DNA of 64,000 bases from Lacrimispora sphenoides (GCF_900105215.1 NZ_FOIP01000002.1:2046001-2110000), one strand, 5' to 3'; positions 1 to 9,515 are shown, counted from the first letter of the stretch. Notes: generated from the sequence alone by a model not told the origin. Program-made: numbers and translations.

Positions 1-710
1 CCAGTCAACGAATTTTTCTTTTGCATATTCATTAAATACAAGAGTGAACTGATGGAAAAACGTTGTAAAGCGTACTACATTGCTGTCCGGGTTTTCCTCC
101 ATCCAGAGTTTTAATTTTTCAATTACATGGTCCTGGGTTTTTGGCTGGCGCACGTCAAAAGTGATCTGATGCTCCACATCCTGCCAGTCGTTGGTAATAA
201 AATTATACATATGAACTGGATCCCAGATAATAAACGCCAGGAAACTTACCGTATAATCGTGATATCTCTCCGGATTGGAGATTATGACCTCCTGGGTATT
301 TTCATCATATCCCCATGCACTTGCAGCCAAAGGCTCTCCTGTTGTACGGTCCACTACCTCCCACCAGCGTTTGATGTCGTGAAGGGTGTTGGGCTTTAAC
401 TGATCTTTATACAGATGCTTCATAAGCGGGATGCGAAGCTCTCCCTCTTCCATTGCCGTGTAAAACTCCGTCATCAAATATACCTGCTGGACCTCATCCG
501 GGTTTTCATTTGCCCATTCGTTGTCCTTTCTGGTGGTATAATAGGTGGAGTAGATCTTAACGGGCATCTTCTTAAGCTCATCCGGCATATTCGTTCCGTC
601 ACAATCCCGCAGAGCATCGGCTCCCCATCTATTGGCAATCTCCTTTGTCTCCTGAATCATATCCACATCCGTGGGAACAGTGACTCTTCCGGTAAGTTTT
701 TTTTCCATCT
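1..710 (-). CDS. GH112 1,3-beta-galactosyl-N-acetylhexosamine phosphorylase (partial, 3' end outside the window)
   Basis: The visible 236 N-terminal residues start MEKKLTGRVTVPTD and contain NRWGADALRDCDGT, YYTTRKDNEWA, FIIWDPVHMYN and VVRFTTFFHQFTLVFNEY, which match the N-terminal catalytic barrel of family GH112. These intracellular enzymes phosphorolyse galacto-N-biose or lacto-N-biose, or in some clostridia galactosyl-1,4-rhamnose, giving galactose-1-phosphate; the visible part cannot separate these substrates. It follows two sugar permeases and a YesM/YesN system on the same strand, so it is probably the cytosolic enzyme of that uptake operon. The ATG at 710 was chosen because the family motif follows directly. 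The C-terminal part lies beyond base 1. Family assignment is firm; exact substrate is not known. Confidence 0.88.
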
Positions 711-776
711 TATATCCCCTTTCTTTTTATCCCTTTTTCATTTTCAGATCATTTTAATACACCTTAAATATCCATA

Positions 777-1610
777 TTATCCCTTTACACCGGAGGAAGC
801 AACACCTTCGATGAAAAATTTCTGGCAGAATAGGAAAGCAACCAAAATCGGCAAAAGAACTACCGTTGCTGCTGCCATCTGAGCTCCGTAATCCTGGATC
901 AGTCCGGAGGAGAACAGCTTCACTCCAACGGACAGCATCTGCTTATCCATGGTTGATATGTACAGATACGGCCCCATATAGTCATTCCAGGACCAGGTAA
1001 AGGAAAACAGAGCCATGGTAGCAATGGCCGGTTTTGCCAATGGGAAAATGATTTTCCAGTAAATCCGCAAATGGCTGCAGCCGTCAATTTTTGCCGCTTC
1101 ACTGATGGAGTCCGGAATCGAAATAAAGGACTGGCGCAGCAGGAATACAAAATACACATCCACACAGCTTGGCAGGATCAGCGCCCACATGCTATCCAGA
1201 ATATGTAGATTTTTAAAGATCATGTATCTCGGTATGATCATAATGTCGCTGGGGATCATCATGGCTGACAGGAGTATGAGAAAGATTACGTCTTTTCCCC
1301 TGAATTTAATTCTTGCAAATCCATATGCCGTAAAGCTGACAAAGAATATCTTGATCGCAATGGTAAGAGCCGTCATGACCACCGTATTAACATACCATTT
1401 CTGAAAGTTATAAATGCCATTTGTAAACAATGCTTTAAAGTTCATCAAGGTGGGGTTATCCGGAATTAAATGCCATGGAAACTTCATGACTTCTCCGCTG
1501 ACCTTAAAGGAAGAGGAGATCATGAACAGAAACGGAAAATTTGACGCCAGCCCGATCAACAGGATAAATACTGTAAGTGCTATCTTTATACTTTTCTTTT
1601 TGCTTTTCAA
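777..1610 (-). CDS. Carbohydrate ABC transporter permease, MalG type
   Basis: This 277-residue inner-membrane protein has about six hydrophobic segments and the MalG-family EAA loop (EAAKIDGCSHLRIYWKIIFP, about residues 171-190), which docks the ATPase. It should form the transmembrane channel with the MalF-type partner encoded just upstream. The start codon is TTG at 1610, supported by GGGAGG eight bases before it; no better ATG is nearby. It lies 14 bp after the partner gene and 66 bp before the GH112 gene, so the three are probably one transcript. No ATPase or solute-binding protein is visible here; a shared ATPase such as MsmK/UgpC encoded elsewhere is usual for this family, and the binding protein may lie beyond the window edge. 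Confidence 0.9.
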   Translation of the reverse strand: MKSKKKSIKIALTVFILLIGLASNFPFLFMISSSFKVSGEVMKFPWHLIPDNPTLMNFKALFTNGIYNFQKWYVNTVVMTALTIAIKIFFVSFTAYGFARIKFRGKDVIFLILLSAMMIPSDIMIIPRYMIFKNLHILDSMWALILPSCVDVYFVFLLRQSFISIPDSISEAAKIDGCSHLRIYWKIIFPLAKPAIATMALFSFTWSWNDYMGPYLYISTMDKQMLSVGVKLFSSGLIQDYGAQMAAATVVLLPILVAFLFCQKFFIEGVASSGVKG

Positions 1611-1624
1611 TTGAATATCCTCCC

Positions 1625-2548
1625 TTAATAATTAACCCATTTTTTCTGCCCGCGCCACTGGATCAGTGTTACGATCATAACAATCACAAACATGACAAAA
1701 GCCATTGCACTTGCCAGACTTGTCTCATATTTCGTAAATGCAGTACGGACAATATTTACGGCCATAACCGTGGTCGCCTGTCCCGGACCACCCTCGGTAA
1801 GGGCCTGTATGCAGGTAAAGTTCTGGAAGGAACCAATAATGGAACTTATTAAGAGGAAAAAGGTGGTAGGAGAAATCATCGGTATAATAATGTTGCGAAT
1901 TCTCTGCCATTTTGTTGCTCCGTCGATCTGCGCCGCCTCTAGGAGCTCGGAGGGCACCTCCTGCAAAGCCCCAAGATATACCACCATGTTAAGACCCACG
2001 CTCTTCCATACGGATATCATGGCTACTGTGGGAAGAGCCAGCTTTAAGCTCTGTAAAAGCAGCGGCGGGTTAAATCCCATATTTCTTAGAGCAATGATCA
2101 TGGGGCTGTTATTCCCAAGCAAAACCTTAAAAATTACGGCTACTGCCACCATGTTGGACACATAAGGCATAAACACCATGGAGCGCATTGCTTTTTTCAT
2201 ATAGATCCCATTGTTCAGCATAAATGCCAGCACAAACCCAAGGATCATGATAACCGGCACATAAACCAGGGAGTATTGAAAGGTTCTTAACAGGGAATTT
2301 AAGATCTCCTTGTTAGTGAATATTTTTATAAAGTTCTGTAACCCTACAAATTTAAGGTTATCCAACCTTGTAATATATTTCACGTTTAAAAATGACATTA
2401 CAACTGCAATGACAAAAGGAATGCCGGTGAATACAGTGAAAAAAATCAGGTAGGGGGAAATAAACAGCCACCCATACCTGTCTTCTTTTTTCTGGGCTAG
2501 TGATGTCTTTTCTTTTGTTTTGGATATTGGTTTTATTTCCTTGTTCAT
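1625..2548 (-). CDS. Carbohydrate ABC transporter permease, MalF type
   Basis: This 307-residue protein has a charged cytoplasmic N-terminus, a first membrane span at about residues 28-53 (WLFISPYLIFF) and further spans, with the permease EAA motif EAAQIDGATKWQRIRNIIIP at about residues 204-223. It is the MalF/UgpA-like half of a sugar ABC importer, paired with the MalG-type gene 14 bp downstream. The ATG at 2548 has GAGG seven bases upstream. The gene opens the structural part of the operon, 146 bp after the sensor kinase gene; that gap holds a perfect 9-bp inverted repeat. Substrate is inferred from the GH112 enzyme at the end of the cluster (galactosyl-hexosamine disaccharide or similar), not from the permease itself. 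Confidence 0.9.
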   Translation of the reverse strand: MNKEIKPISKTKEKTSLAQKKEDRYGWLFISPYLIFFTVFTGIPFVIAVVMSFLNVKYITRLDNLKFVGLQNFIKIFTNKEILNSLLRTFQYSLVYVPVIMILGFVLAFMLNNGIYMKKAMRSMVFMPYVSNMVAVAVIFKVLLGNNSPMIIALRNMGFNPPLLLQSLKLALPTVAMISVWKSVGLNMVVYLGALQEVPSELLEAAQIDGATKWQRIRNIIIPMISPTTFFLLISSIIGSFQNFTCIQALTEGGPGQATTVMAVNIVRTAFTKYETSLASAMAFVMFVIVMIVTLIQWRGQKKWVNY

Positions 2549-2575
2549 AGGCCTGCCTCTCGCTTTTTATTTTAG

Positions 2576-2608
2576 GGAGAAAGGCTTATGGGAAAATAAC
2601 CTTTCTCC
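2576..2608. promoter_or_regulatory. Perfect 9-bp inverted repeat before the permease operon
   Basis: GGAGAAAGG (2576-2584) and CCTTTCTCC (2600-2608) form a perfect inverted repeat with a 15-base loop in the 146-bp gap upstream of the MalF-type gene. On the minus strand it is followed by CTAAAATAAA rather than a T-run, so it is not a clear terminator. A weak -10 (TAGAAT, minus strand) lies just upstream with no good -35, which fits an activator-dependent promoter. It could be an operator or an mRNA 5' stem; this is inference. Confidence 0.4.
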
Positions 2609-2694
2609 TACTTATATTCTAACGGATTTTTTCCCGATAAACATAGGCCGATTTTTGAATTTGTTGGCTATTTTCGCTTTTTATCCTGTTTTAT

Positions 2695-4572
2695 TTATTT
2701 TTCCTTTAAATTGCCCTCCTCATCAATATCCTCACCGGTAATTCTGGGGATCCGTATGACGGTTAAGGTTCCTGCATCCTTTTTGCTGTAGATGGAAACA
2801 GCCCGGTCCACTCCAAAATACAGCTTGATCCTGGATTCTACGCTGTGAAGCCCGATTCCGCTGCTGCGCCGGTTCTGCTCTTCCTCTTCCTTTCCTGCTT
2901 TTCCAAAACGGATCTGATCCCGTATTTCCTTTAACTTCTCCCGGTCCATTCCACGGCCATTATCCATAACTTTAATCATGACCCATTGGCCTTTTTCCTT
3001 GACCGTAAGGTGGATCGTCATGGGATGCTTTAGGCCTGTCATGCCGTACAGGAAGGAATTTTCCACCACCGGCTGCAAAATTATCTTTAAGGAAAACAGT
3101 TCATGGATCTGCCGCATGTCCGTCCGAAGGTCGAATTCAAACTCATCCTTATAACGGTTTTTCTGTATCTTTACATATGCCATAAGGTGCTCGATCTCAT
3201 GTTCCATTGGGACGATTACCTGCCCTCCGCTTATGGATAAGCGGTACATCCGTCCAAGAGAAGCGGCCGTGCGCCCAATGTCCGGCCTTCCTGCATCATT
3301 GGACATCCATACGATGTTCTCCAGGGTATTATAGAGAAAATGGGGATTGATCTGGCTCATGAGCACTTCCAGCTCCAGCTCTTTTTTCTTCCGGTCAGAC
3401 TGAAGTTTTTCAATGATATTGGTATTGATCCGTTCCAGCATGGAATTGTAATAGCGGACCATATCTCCCACTTCATTTTTCTGTTTCACATCAACATAAG
3501 CGTTTAAATTTCCGCCATACACCTCTTTCATTGAGATGTTAAGCTTTCCGATGGGATCCATGAAGCTTTTGTATAAGTACAATATCATCATGGCGCAAAA
3601 GCCGACGCATGCCACCATAACCAGGAAAATCCTGTAATACAGCACATCCACTTCCTTTGTAACAGCTTTTACAGGTACTACCATAACGATCTTCCAGTCA
3701 TTTACGTCGGAGGACTTTACCTGGATCATTTGATTTCCCAAAGCATCCCACCCATCTTCTAAATCGCCTGTCTGTTTCAGAAACTCATCTTTCAGCTTCC
3801 CGGATATGGTTCCTGCCTCCACCACCTTTTCATCACTGGAGGAAATCAGACTGCCGTCTCCTGTGATCACATAAATATCGCCTGGTATGGATTCTGCCAG
3901 TTCCTTATATTGTTCGTAGACAGCCCGCTCTTTTAAGGCAAACACCTGCACACATTCATATCTTCCCTTTTCCCAGGAATAGATTCTTCGGATGCCCATA
4001 ACAGCCTTTCTGTCCCTGGCCTCCTCGGGCTGGTCACTGAGAAGGAAATTATCCTGTAGGGGATACCAGCGGAATTTCATTAAGAGGTCGGGGTCCTCTA
4101 TGTTCATAGCCTGCAGCTTCCTGACCACTTCTTCCGTATCGTTATTGGGGTCCAGAAAATTAAATAACTCTCCCTTGTAAGTATACATGGCGCTGATCCT
4201 CGCCCGCTGGTTTAACATATCATAAGCGCCGAAAATATTGCTGTAAATCCTCACAATATCAAGCTTCTTATACATTGGTTCCGTTGGAGAATATTCTTTT
4301 TCAATGTATTTATTCAACTGGTCATTGGCCGCAAAATTGTCGGAAACACTGTAAATGTCCTGAATCTTAGCATCAATTTTATTGGCAATATCCGTGATCC
4401 GGCTCTGAGTCGACCGCATATACTCCTGTTTCATAACCTTTCGGGTATGCCAGAACAGTATGGTGATGATTACCACAACCGGAATCAGCACCTGGAGAAT
4501 GCCATACAGCATCCTGCGCTTTAATCCGATATTCCTTTTCTTTGCCTGCCCCTTACCCTTATTCATCTTCAT
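2695..4572 (-). CDS. YesM-type sensor histidine kinase
   Basis: The 625-residue protein has a membrane span at about residues 20-43, a long extracytoplasmic sensing region (to about 308, dCache-like in length), a second span (about 308-332), a HAMP linker and a His_kinase domain with the phospho-accepting His in QINPHFLYNTLEN, then a HATPase_c domain with the N-box QPVVENSFLYG and G-boxes DNGRGMD and GIGLHSVESR. This is the LytS/YesM (HPK8) class. It follows its response regulator with a 14-bp overlap and precedes the two sugar permeases, so it probably senses an extracellular glycan and controls the adjacent operon. The ATG at 4572 lies inside the regulator stop region; a second ATG six bases on is equally possible. 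Confidence 0.93.
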   Translation of the reverse strand: MKMNKGKGQAKKRNIGLKRRMLYGILQVLIPVVVIITILFWHTRKVMKQEYMRSTQSRITDIANKIDAKIQDIYSVSDNFAANDQLNKYIEKEYSPTEPMYKKLDIVRIYSNIFGAYDMLNQRARISAMYTYKGELFNFLDPNNDTEEVVRKLQAMNIEDPDLLMKFRWYPLQDNFLLSDQPEEARDRKAVMGIRRIYSWEKGRYECVQVFALKERAVYEQYKELAESIPGDIYVITGDGSLISSSDEKVVEAGTISGKLKDEFLKQTGDLEDGWDALGNQMIQVKSSDVNDWKIVMVVPVKAVTKEVDVLYYRIFLVMVACVGFCAMMILYLYKSFMDPIGKLNISMKEVYGGNLNAYVDVKQKNEVGDMVRYYNSMLERINTNIIEKLQSDRKKKELELEVLMSQINPHFLYNTLENIVWMSNDAGRPDIGRTAASLGRMYRLSISGGQVIVPMEHEIEHLMAYVKIQKNRYKDEFEFDLRTDMRQIHELFSLKIILQPVVENSFLYGMTGLKHPMTIHLTVKEKGQWVMIKVMDNGRGMDREKLKEIRDQIRFGKAGKEEEEQNRRSSGIGLHSVESRIKLYFGVDRAVSIYSKKDAGTLTVIRIPRITGEDIDEEGNLKEK

Positions 4573-6196
4573 TGTTTTTCTCTGTATTTCCTCCCTCCGG
4601 CTGGAGAATGTTCCGGTACTCTTTCGGACTTATCCCATACTTTTTCTTAAACAGCTTAATGTAGTTGGATACGTCTGCCCAGCCCATTTCCTCGGAAATT
4701 TCATAGATCTTCCTCCCTGGATCCGAAAGAAGCTCCTTGCTTTTTTCCAGTCTTTTTGTAATGATGTAATCACTGAAATTACACCCAAATTCATTTTTAA
4801 ATATTTTGGAGATATAGGCAGAATTCTTATGCACCTTTGCCCCTACATATTCTAAGGATATCTGATTGGAATCGTACTCCTCATCCACAATCTCCCGAAT
4901 CTTCTGGGCAAGGCTGCTCTGACTCTTCCATTCTCCCTTCATGCCGGCCATTTCTTTGGAAACCTCCCGAAGGATCCTGGATAAAAACTCCTTTTTCTCA
5001 TGGAGACTCTTTAAGGGATAAATGTCGGTATAGGTGCAATCCAGCTTTTTCATCACTTTTTCCAGGCGGACACCATAACGCAATAACGCACGGGACAGAT
5101 TAAACAGCAGCTCAAGGCTTAGGCGGTTAATGTAATCATAATCCAGAATCACCTTTCCTTTAAATACTGAAAAAATCCCATTTAAAATGTCCTCAGCCTT
5201 ATTTTCCTCCTGCTCCATGATTTCCTTTAAAATCTGGCCCGTATCAAAGGAAATCGCGTAGTAATCAAAATCAGCTTCCTGTATTTCCTTATAGGATATG
5301 ACCAGATTTTTCCCCTCAATGTAGATTTTTTGGCTGGCACAGCATTTGGCCTGTTCATAGCACTGGGGAAGCATCTGAAAATCCGTATAAAAATTGCTGA
5401 TACCGGCATATATAGGTATGCCGCTCTCCTGTAAGACCACTTCTGCCATGTTCTTTACATAAGAATGCAGTTCTTCTTCCCGGGGCTCCTCTCCGGCGCT
5501 TAAGATCCCGGTTATCTTCTCCTCAAAGTTCCAGATATAGGTTCCGGCGATCCCTTCTTTGGAAACCCATTCGTTTAATGTCTTCTCCACCATCATCTGA
5601 TCCTGATAATAGGCGTTTTTATCTTCCGTATTCGGCACATCCAGATGGAACAGTATCACGCCATACCAGTTTTCTCCCTGGCGGAAGAATTCTTCTTCCA
5701 TCTCTTCTTCATGATAGCCATATCCCTTGATCAAAGCATTGTATTTCCTTCTTAACTTTAAATTCCTGCTCTCTTCATAGGCTGACTTTAATTCTTTTTC
5801 TTCTAATTCCTTTTTTCGTTCGTCGTCAAGACGTTCTTTTATTCTCCGGAAAGTCACTTCAAATTCATCAAGGTCCGTGGGCTTTAGTAAGTATTCCATG
5901 ACCCGGTTTTTAATGGACATCTGCAAATATTCAAAATCATTGTATCCGCTTAAGATAATGATCTTGATTTCCGGGTAATGCTGATTTAAATGCTGCATCA
6001 GCTCCATCCCATCCATTTCCGGCATCCGGATATCGGAAAGTACCACATGGGGCTTATCTTTTTCTATTTGTTCCAGGGCTTCAATTCCATTTCCGCAGAC
6101 GCCGCTGATAACAAATCCCCACTTTTCCCATTCAATGCTGTTTGCGATTCCATATGCAATCGCCTTTTCATCTTCCACCACCAGTAGTTTATACAT
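4559..6196 (-). CDS. YesN-type response regulator (receiver + AraC DNA-binding domain)
   Basis: The 545-residue protein begins MYKLLVVEDEKAIAYG, a CheY-like receiver with acidic pocket ED (10-11), phospho-acceptor Asp in VVLSDIRMPEMDG (about 55) and Lys in YLLKPTD (about 105). A coiled-coil-like linker and a long middle region follow, and the last 100 residues are an AraC-type double helix-turn-helix (SAYISKIFKNEFGCNFSDYI and the ISPKEYR ending). I chose the ATG at 6196 because GGAGGG sits five bases upstream; an 11-residue longer frame lacks such a site. It is the partner of the overlapping kinase and is expected to activate the sugar permease/GH112 operon. Confidence 0.93.
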   Translation of the reverse strand: MYKLLVVEDEKAIAYGIANSIEWEKWGFVISGVCGNGIEALEQIEKDKPHVVLSDIRMPEMDGMELMQHLNQHYPEIKIIILSGYNDFEYLQMSIKNRVMEYLLKPTDLDEFEVTFRRIKERLDDERKKELEEKELKSAYEESRNLKLRRKYNALIKGYGYHEEEMEEEFFRQGENWYGVILFHLDVPNTEDKNAYYQDQMMVEKTLNEWVSKEGIAGTYIWNFEEKITGILSAGEEPREEELHSYVKNMAEVVLQESGIPIYAGISNFYTDFQMLPQCYEQAKCCASQKIYIEGKNLVISYKEIQEADFDYYAISFDTGQILKEIMEQEENKAEDILNGIFSVFKGKVILDYDYINRLSLELLFNLSRALLRYGVRLEKVMKKLDCTYTDIYPLKSLHEKKEFLSRILREVSKEMAGMKGEWKSQSSLAQKIREIVDEEYDSNQISLEYVGAKVHKNSAYISKIFKNEFGCNFSDYIITKRLEKSKELLSDPGRKIYEISEEMGWADVSNYIKLFKKKYGISPKEYRNILQPEGGNTEKNNEDE

Positions 6197-6299
6197 CTCA
6201 TCCCTCCATCCTGCCATATTATATAACAAACTCTGTAATTATCTCAAGCTTCTTTTCAGTTTACCTGCCGGATAAACCTTCCAGCTGCTTTTCATCGTC

Positions 6300-6348
6300 A
6301 AAAAAATCGTTATGCGAATGCTGCGGTAAGCAATCGCACAACGATTTT
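6300..6348 (-). terminator. Intrinsic terminator of the cbi/cob operon
   Basis: AAAATCGTT at 6303-6311 pairs with AACGATTTT at 6340-6348, continued with small bulges by TGCGA/TCGCA and TGCT/AGCA around a GCGGTA loop. On the minus strand the stem is followed by a run of seven T. It lies 85 bp after the cobU stop codon and before the yesN gene, so it ends the corrin operon. Confidence 0.85.
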
Positions 6349-6433
6349 ATTCCGTGGAAGAGCCAGCTGATGTATCTCCTTTCAGCCTATGCCAATGCCT
6401 CTTTGAGAAATCATTATAGTAACTCTTTTTACC

Positions 6434-7009
6434 TTACTTCTTACCTGGCTTCTTGAAGTCCCTTCTCTTTTTCATCATAATGGGAATTCCGGCAACTACC
6501 TCAATCACCTCATCGGAAATTTCTGCTATTTTCTGGTTGATCTCCCCAAGAACCTTGCGGTAAGCCATAGTCTCCATGCTGTAGTTATCTCCATCGGAGA
6601 AAACCTCATTTGTCACGATGACAATATGTTCGGCTTCCTCCTTTAGCTTCCCGATTCCTTCTAAAATCTCCGCAGCAGCCAAAGTTCCCTCTAAGCATGG
6701 GGCTTCCCCCTCTTCTCCCAGGCCAAAAAGCTCATTGGATACCAGATTTGACATGCATTCTAGTAGAACCACCGACGGCTGCCCGCCTAGATCCAGTTTA
6801 AGTTCCTTTAAATCGCGGTAACATTCTATGGTTTCAAACTGCTTTTTTGCCCTCATCTGCCTGTGGCGTTCAATCCTGCGCCTGCATTCCTCATCCCATG
6901 GTTTCATGGTAGCAATGTAAATCCGCCTCCCCTGTCCCAGGCTCATGACCAGGCTTTCCGCAAATTCTGACTTTCCGCTTCCGCTTCCGCCTATCACCAG
7001 AGTGACCAT
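6434..7009 (-). CDS. cobU: Adenosylcobinamide kinase / adenosylcobinamide-phosphate guanylyltransferase
   Basis: The 191-residue cytosolic enzyme starts with a P-loop (MVTLVIGGSGSGKSEFAE, residues 1-18) and has the CobU landmarks RHRQMRAKKQFETIE and IVTNEVFSDGD. CobU phosphorylates adenosylcobinamide and then transfers GMP to it, forming the activated lower-ligand acceptor. Its ATG overlaps the cobT stop (TAATG), with GGAGG six bases before it. It is the last gene of the corrin operon. The next enzyme, cobalamin synthase CobS, and the CobC phosphatase are not in the window. The length is usual for the family. Confidence 0.95.
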   Translation of the reverse strand: MVTLVIGGSGSGKSEFAESLVMSLGQGRRIYIATMKPWDEECRRRIERHRQMRAKKQFETIECYRDLKELKLDLGGQPSVVLLECMSNLVSNELFGLGEEGEAPCLEGTLAAAEILEGIGKLKEEAEHIVIVTNEVFSDGDNYSMETMAYRKVLGEINQKIAEISDEVIEVVAGIPIMMKKRRDFKKPGKK

Positions 7010-8088
7010 TATACGCCTCCCATGGGCTTGTACGCCTCGATCTGAATGTCTTCAAAGGAACTCATTGATCCATAAACGTCTGCCGCCATAAGAAGAAGGG
7101 GGATTGCAGCCACTGCTCCGGTCCCCTCTCCCAGACACATACCTGCCTGTATGAGGGGTTTGAGCCCTAGTTCATCAAGAAGCATCCTGCCTGCTGGCTC
7201 CGCTGAAACATGGGAAGCCAGCATAAAGTTCCGGCAGCCAGGATACATATGGTCAGCCGAAAGAGCAGCGACGGCGGAAATAAATCCATCCACCAGTATT
7301 GGGATCCGGTAAATGGCACCGCCTAAAAACACACCGGTAAGCCCTGCCAGATCAAATCCTCCCACGCAGGCAAGAACATCCACCACATCCTGACATGCCG
7401 GGCTATATTGTTCCACAGCCTCTTTTATCACTTCAAGCTTCCTTTTTAAGCCTTCGTCATTTAATCCTGCCCCTCTTCCGGTCAGTACTTCCGGCGGTTT
7501 TTTAAGAAGCATAGAAGCGACCGCACTGCTGGTAGTGGTATTTCCTATGCCCATTTCTCCGGTTGCGATGAGCTGATAGCCTTTTTCTGCAAGCTCCCCC
7601 ACCAGTTTGATACCGGTTTCTATGGACCGGATTGCCTCCTCCCGTGACATGGCAGGCTCATTCCGGAAATTTTTTGTCCCGTAAGCGATTTTCCGGCAAA
7701 GGAGAGGGTGACGGGAGCCGGGAATCAAATCCCTGGCAACTCCTATATCCACAGGAAATACATCCACTCCTGCCCGGTCTGCCATGATGCAGACACTGCT
7801 GTTTCCATTTGTCATGTTCTCAGCCACTAGGGCGGTCACTTCCCTGCCGGTCTGGGTGACGCCTTCCTCCACGATCCCATTGTCTGCGCAAAGGATGACT
7901 AGGGCCCGTTTCTCCATATCTGCCTTTGTCGTTTCTCTTATTCCTGCAATCTTTATGATATCATCTTCCAGAACGCCTAAACTGTTAAGCGGCTTCGCCA
8001 CCTGCGACCACCGTTTACGGGCCATTTCCATGGAGGAAGCGCTGGAAGGACGGATCTGTGAAAGATATGTACTTAATTCATCATTCAT
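7009..8088 (-). CDS. cobT: Nicotinate-nucleotide:dimethylbenzimidazole phosphoribosyltransferase
   Basis: The 359-residue protein has the CobT features GIGNTTTSSAV, the ADNGIVEEGVTQ segment near the N-terminus and the catalytic-glutamate region LGEGTGAVAAIPLL near the C-terminus. It makes the alpha-ribazole phosphate that becomes the lower ligand of cobalamin. It sits between the a,c-diamide synthase gene (38 bp upstream) and cobU (overlapping), consistent with one operon. The ATG at 8088 has AAGG nine bases before it. No dimethylbenzimidazole biosynthesis (bza) gene is visible, so the base used may be salvaged or another benzimidazole or purine; that is inference. Confidence 0.95.
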   Translation of the reverse strand: MNDELSTYLSQIRPSSASSMEMARKRWSQVAKPLNSLGVLEDDIIKIAGIRETTKADMEKRALVILCADNGIVEEGVTQTGREVTALVAENMTNGNSSVCIMADRAGVDVFPVDIGVARDLIPGSRHPLLCRKIAYGTKNFRNEPAMSREEAIRSIETGIKLVGELAEKGYQLIATGEMGIGNTTTSSAVASMLLKKPPEVLTGRGAGLNDEGLKRKLEVIKEAVEQYSPACQDVVDVLACVGGFDLAGLTGVFLGGAIYRIPILVDGFISAVAALSADHMYPGCRNFMLASHVSAEPAGRMLLDELGLKPLIQAGMCLGEGTGAVAAIPLLLMAADVYGSMSSFEDIQIEAYKPMGGV

Positions 8089-8126
8089 TGTTAGAAGCCT
8101 TTCCTAGTCAAAGATTTTTCCATCGA

Positions 8127-9515
8127 TTATTCTTCCCCTTCCCTGAATCCTTTGCAGGCCTCCACAAAACGCTTTGGCAGTACAGGGTTGGAAGGGTAAT
8201 AAAAATGGGGAAAGCCTGCCAGGAGATTTCCTTCCCCATGAACGCAGTCCCAGCTTTTTTTCCCGCCTGGTTTCTTTGCTTCCATACAAGATCCGTTATT
8301 CGCGCTGTCCCAATAATGGAATTCATGCCCCCGGATGGGCTCACCCTTTTTCAAAAATAGGGTATCCGCATTGGGAAATGCCTCAAAATAACCAAACCTT
8401 AACAACCGTTCTGTAGGGAATGCCTTTCCTTTTATAATACCGGACATGGGATATGTTTTATGGTCCTTTGTTTCCAGCTGTTCATGAAGATACAGGAATC
8501 CTCCGCACTCAGCCAGTATGGGAAGGCCGCGTTCTGACGCCCGCCTTATTTCCCGGAGCATGGATTCATTCTCCGAAAGCTCCCGGCAATAAAGCTCCGG
8601 ATATCCGCCGCCAAGCAAAAGGCCGCAAATCCCTGAAGGCAGCTTATTATCGTGGATCGGGCTAAAGGGTATGAGCTTTGCACCCATCTCTTTTAAAAGC
8701 CTTAAGTTTTCCTGATAATAAAAGCAGAAAGCCTCATCTAAGGCAAGTCCTATATGCACTTCTTCATCCTGGGGTGCCTGGAAAACCTGACTTTTTAATC
8801 CACCTGGAAGAGAAGGCAAAGGCTTGGCATCCTGGGCCAGCTTTATCAGTCCATCGATATCTATCGTGGTTTCCAGCTTCATAGCCAGATGATTCAGCTG
8901 ATCTTTAAGACCCTTTTGTTCTCCTGGCAGAACGAGCCCTAAGTGGCGGCTGTCCAAAGCCCCCTCCTCACATTCCGGCAAATATCCGTAAACATGTACA
9001 CCCAGCTCTTCCATGGCCGGTTTCAGCCGTTCTGCCATGACAGATGATGTCCGGTTTAAGATCACGCCATTTATGTGACTGTTATCCTTATATTCCAGGA
9101 AGCCTTTCACCACCGCGGCCAGGGACAGGCTGGCTCCCTTGCAGTCTAAAACCAGGATCACCGGCACATCAAGGACGCATGCTACCTCATAGGAACTAGC
9201 CTGGGTGGTGTCTCCTCCCACCCCGTCGTAATATCCCATAACACCCTCAATGACGGAAATCCCTGCTCCTCTAGCCTGATCTAAAAACTGTTCCCTGACC
9301 TGCTCTTTATCCAGGAAATATGTATCCAGATTTCCACCGTCAATGCCAAGCACATATTTATGAAACATGGGATCAATGTAATCCGGACCGCATTTAAAAG
9401 ACCGGCAGGACAGCTTCCTTAGCAGTAACGCATTTAAAAGCCCACAGGTCATCATGGTCTTTCCGCTGCCGCTTTTAGGAGCCGCAAGCATCAGTCTGGG
9501 ATAGGAATTATCCAA
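8127..9515 (-). CDS. cbiA: Cobyrinate a,c-diamide synthase (TTG start)
   Basis: The 462-residue enzyme has an N-terminal dethiobiotin-synthetase-like ATPase domain (P-loop PKSGSGKTMMTCGLL near residue 9) and a C-terminal type-1 glutamine amidotransferase domain with the nucleophile Cys in ILAECGGFLYL and the His in RGHEFHYW. It amidates the a and c side chains of the corrin. An upstream in-frame extension exists, but the start is placed at TTG 9515: GGGAGG lies seven bases before it inside the end of cbiT, and the protein then begins like its relatives (DNSYPRLMLAAPKSG). It overlaps cbiT by 8 bp, which suggests translational coupling. Confidence 0.93.
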   Translation of the reverse strand: MDNSYPRLMLAAPKSGSGKTMMTCGLLNALLLRKLSCRSFKCGPDYIDPMFHKYVLGIDGGNLDTYFLDKEQVREQFLDQARGAGISVIEGVMGYYDGVGGDTTQASSYEVACVLDVPVILVLDCKGASLSLAAVVKGFLEYKDNSHINGVILNRTSSVMAERLKPAMEELGVHVYGYLPECEEGALDSRHLGLVLPGEQKGLKDQLNHLAMKLETTIDIDGLIKLAQDAKPLPSLPGGLKSQVFQAPQDEEVHIGLALDEAFCFYYQENLRLLKEMGAKLIPFSPIHDNKLPSGICGLLLGGGYPELYCRELSENESMLREIRRASERGLPILAECGGFLYLHEQLETKDHKTYPMSGIIKGKAFPTERLLRFGYFEAFPNADTLFLKKGEPIRGHEFHYWDSANNGSCMEAKKPGGKKSWDCVHGEGNLLAGFPHFYYPSNPVLPKRFVEACKGFREGEE

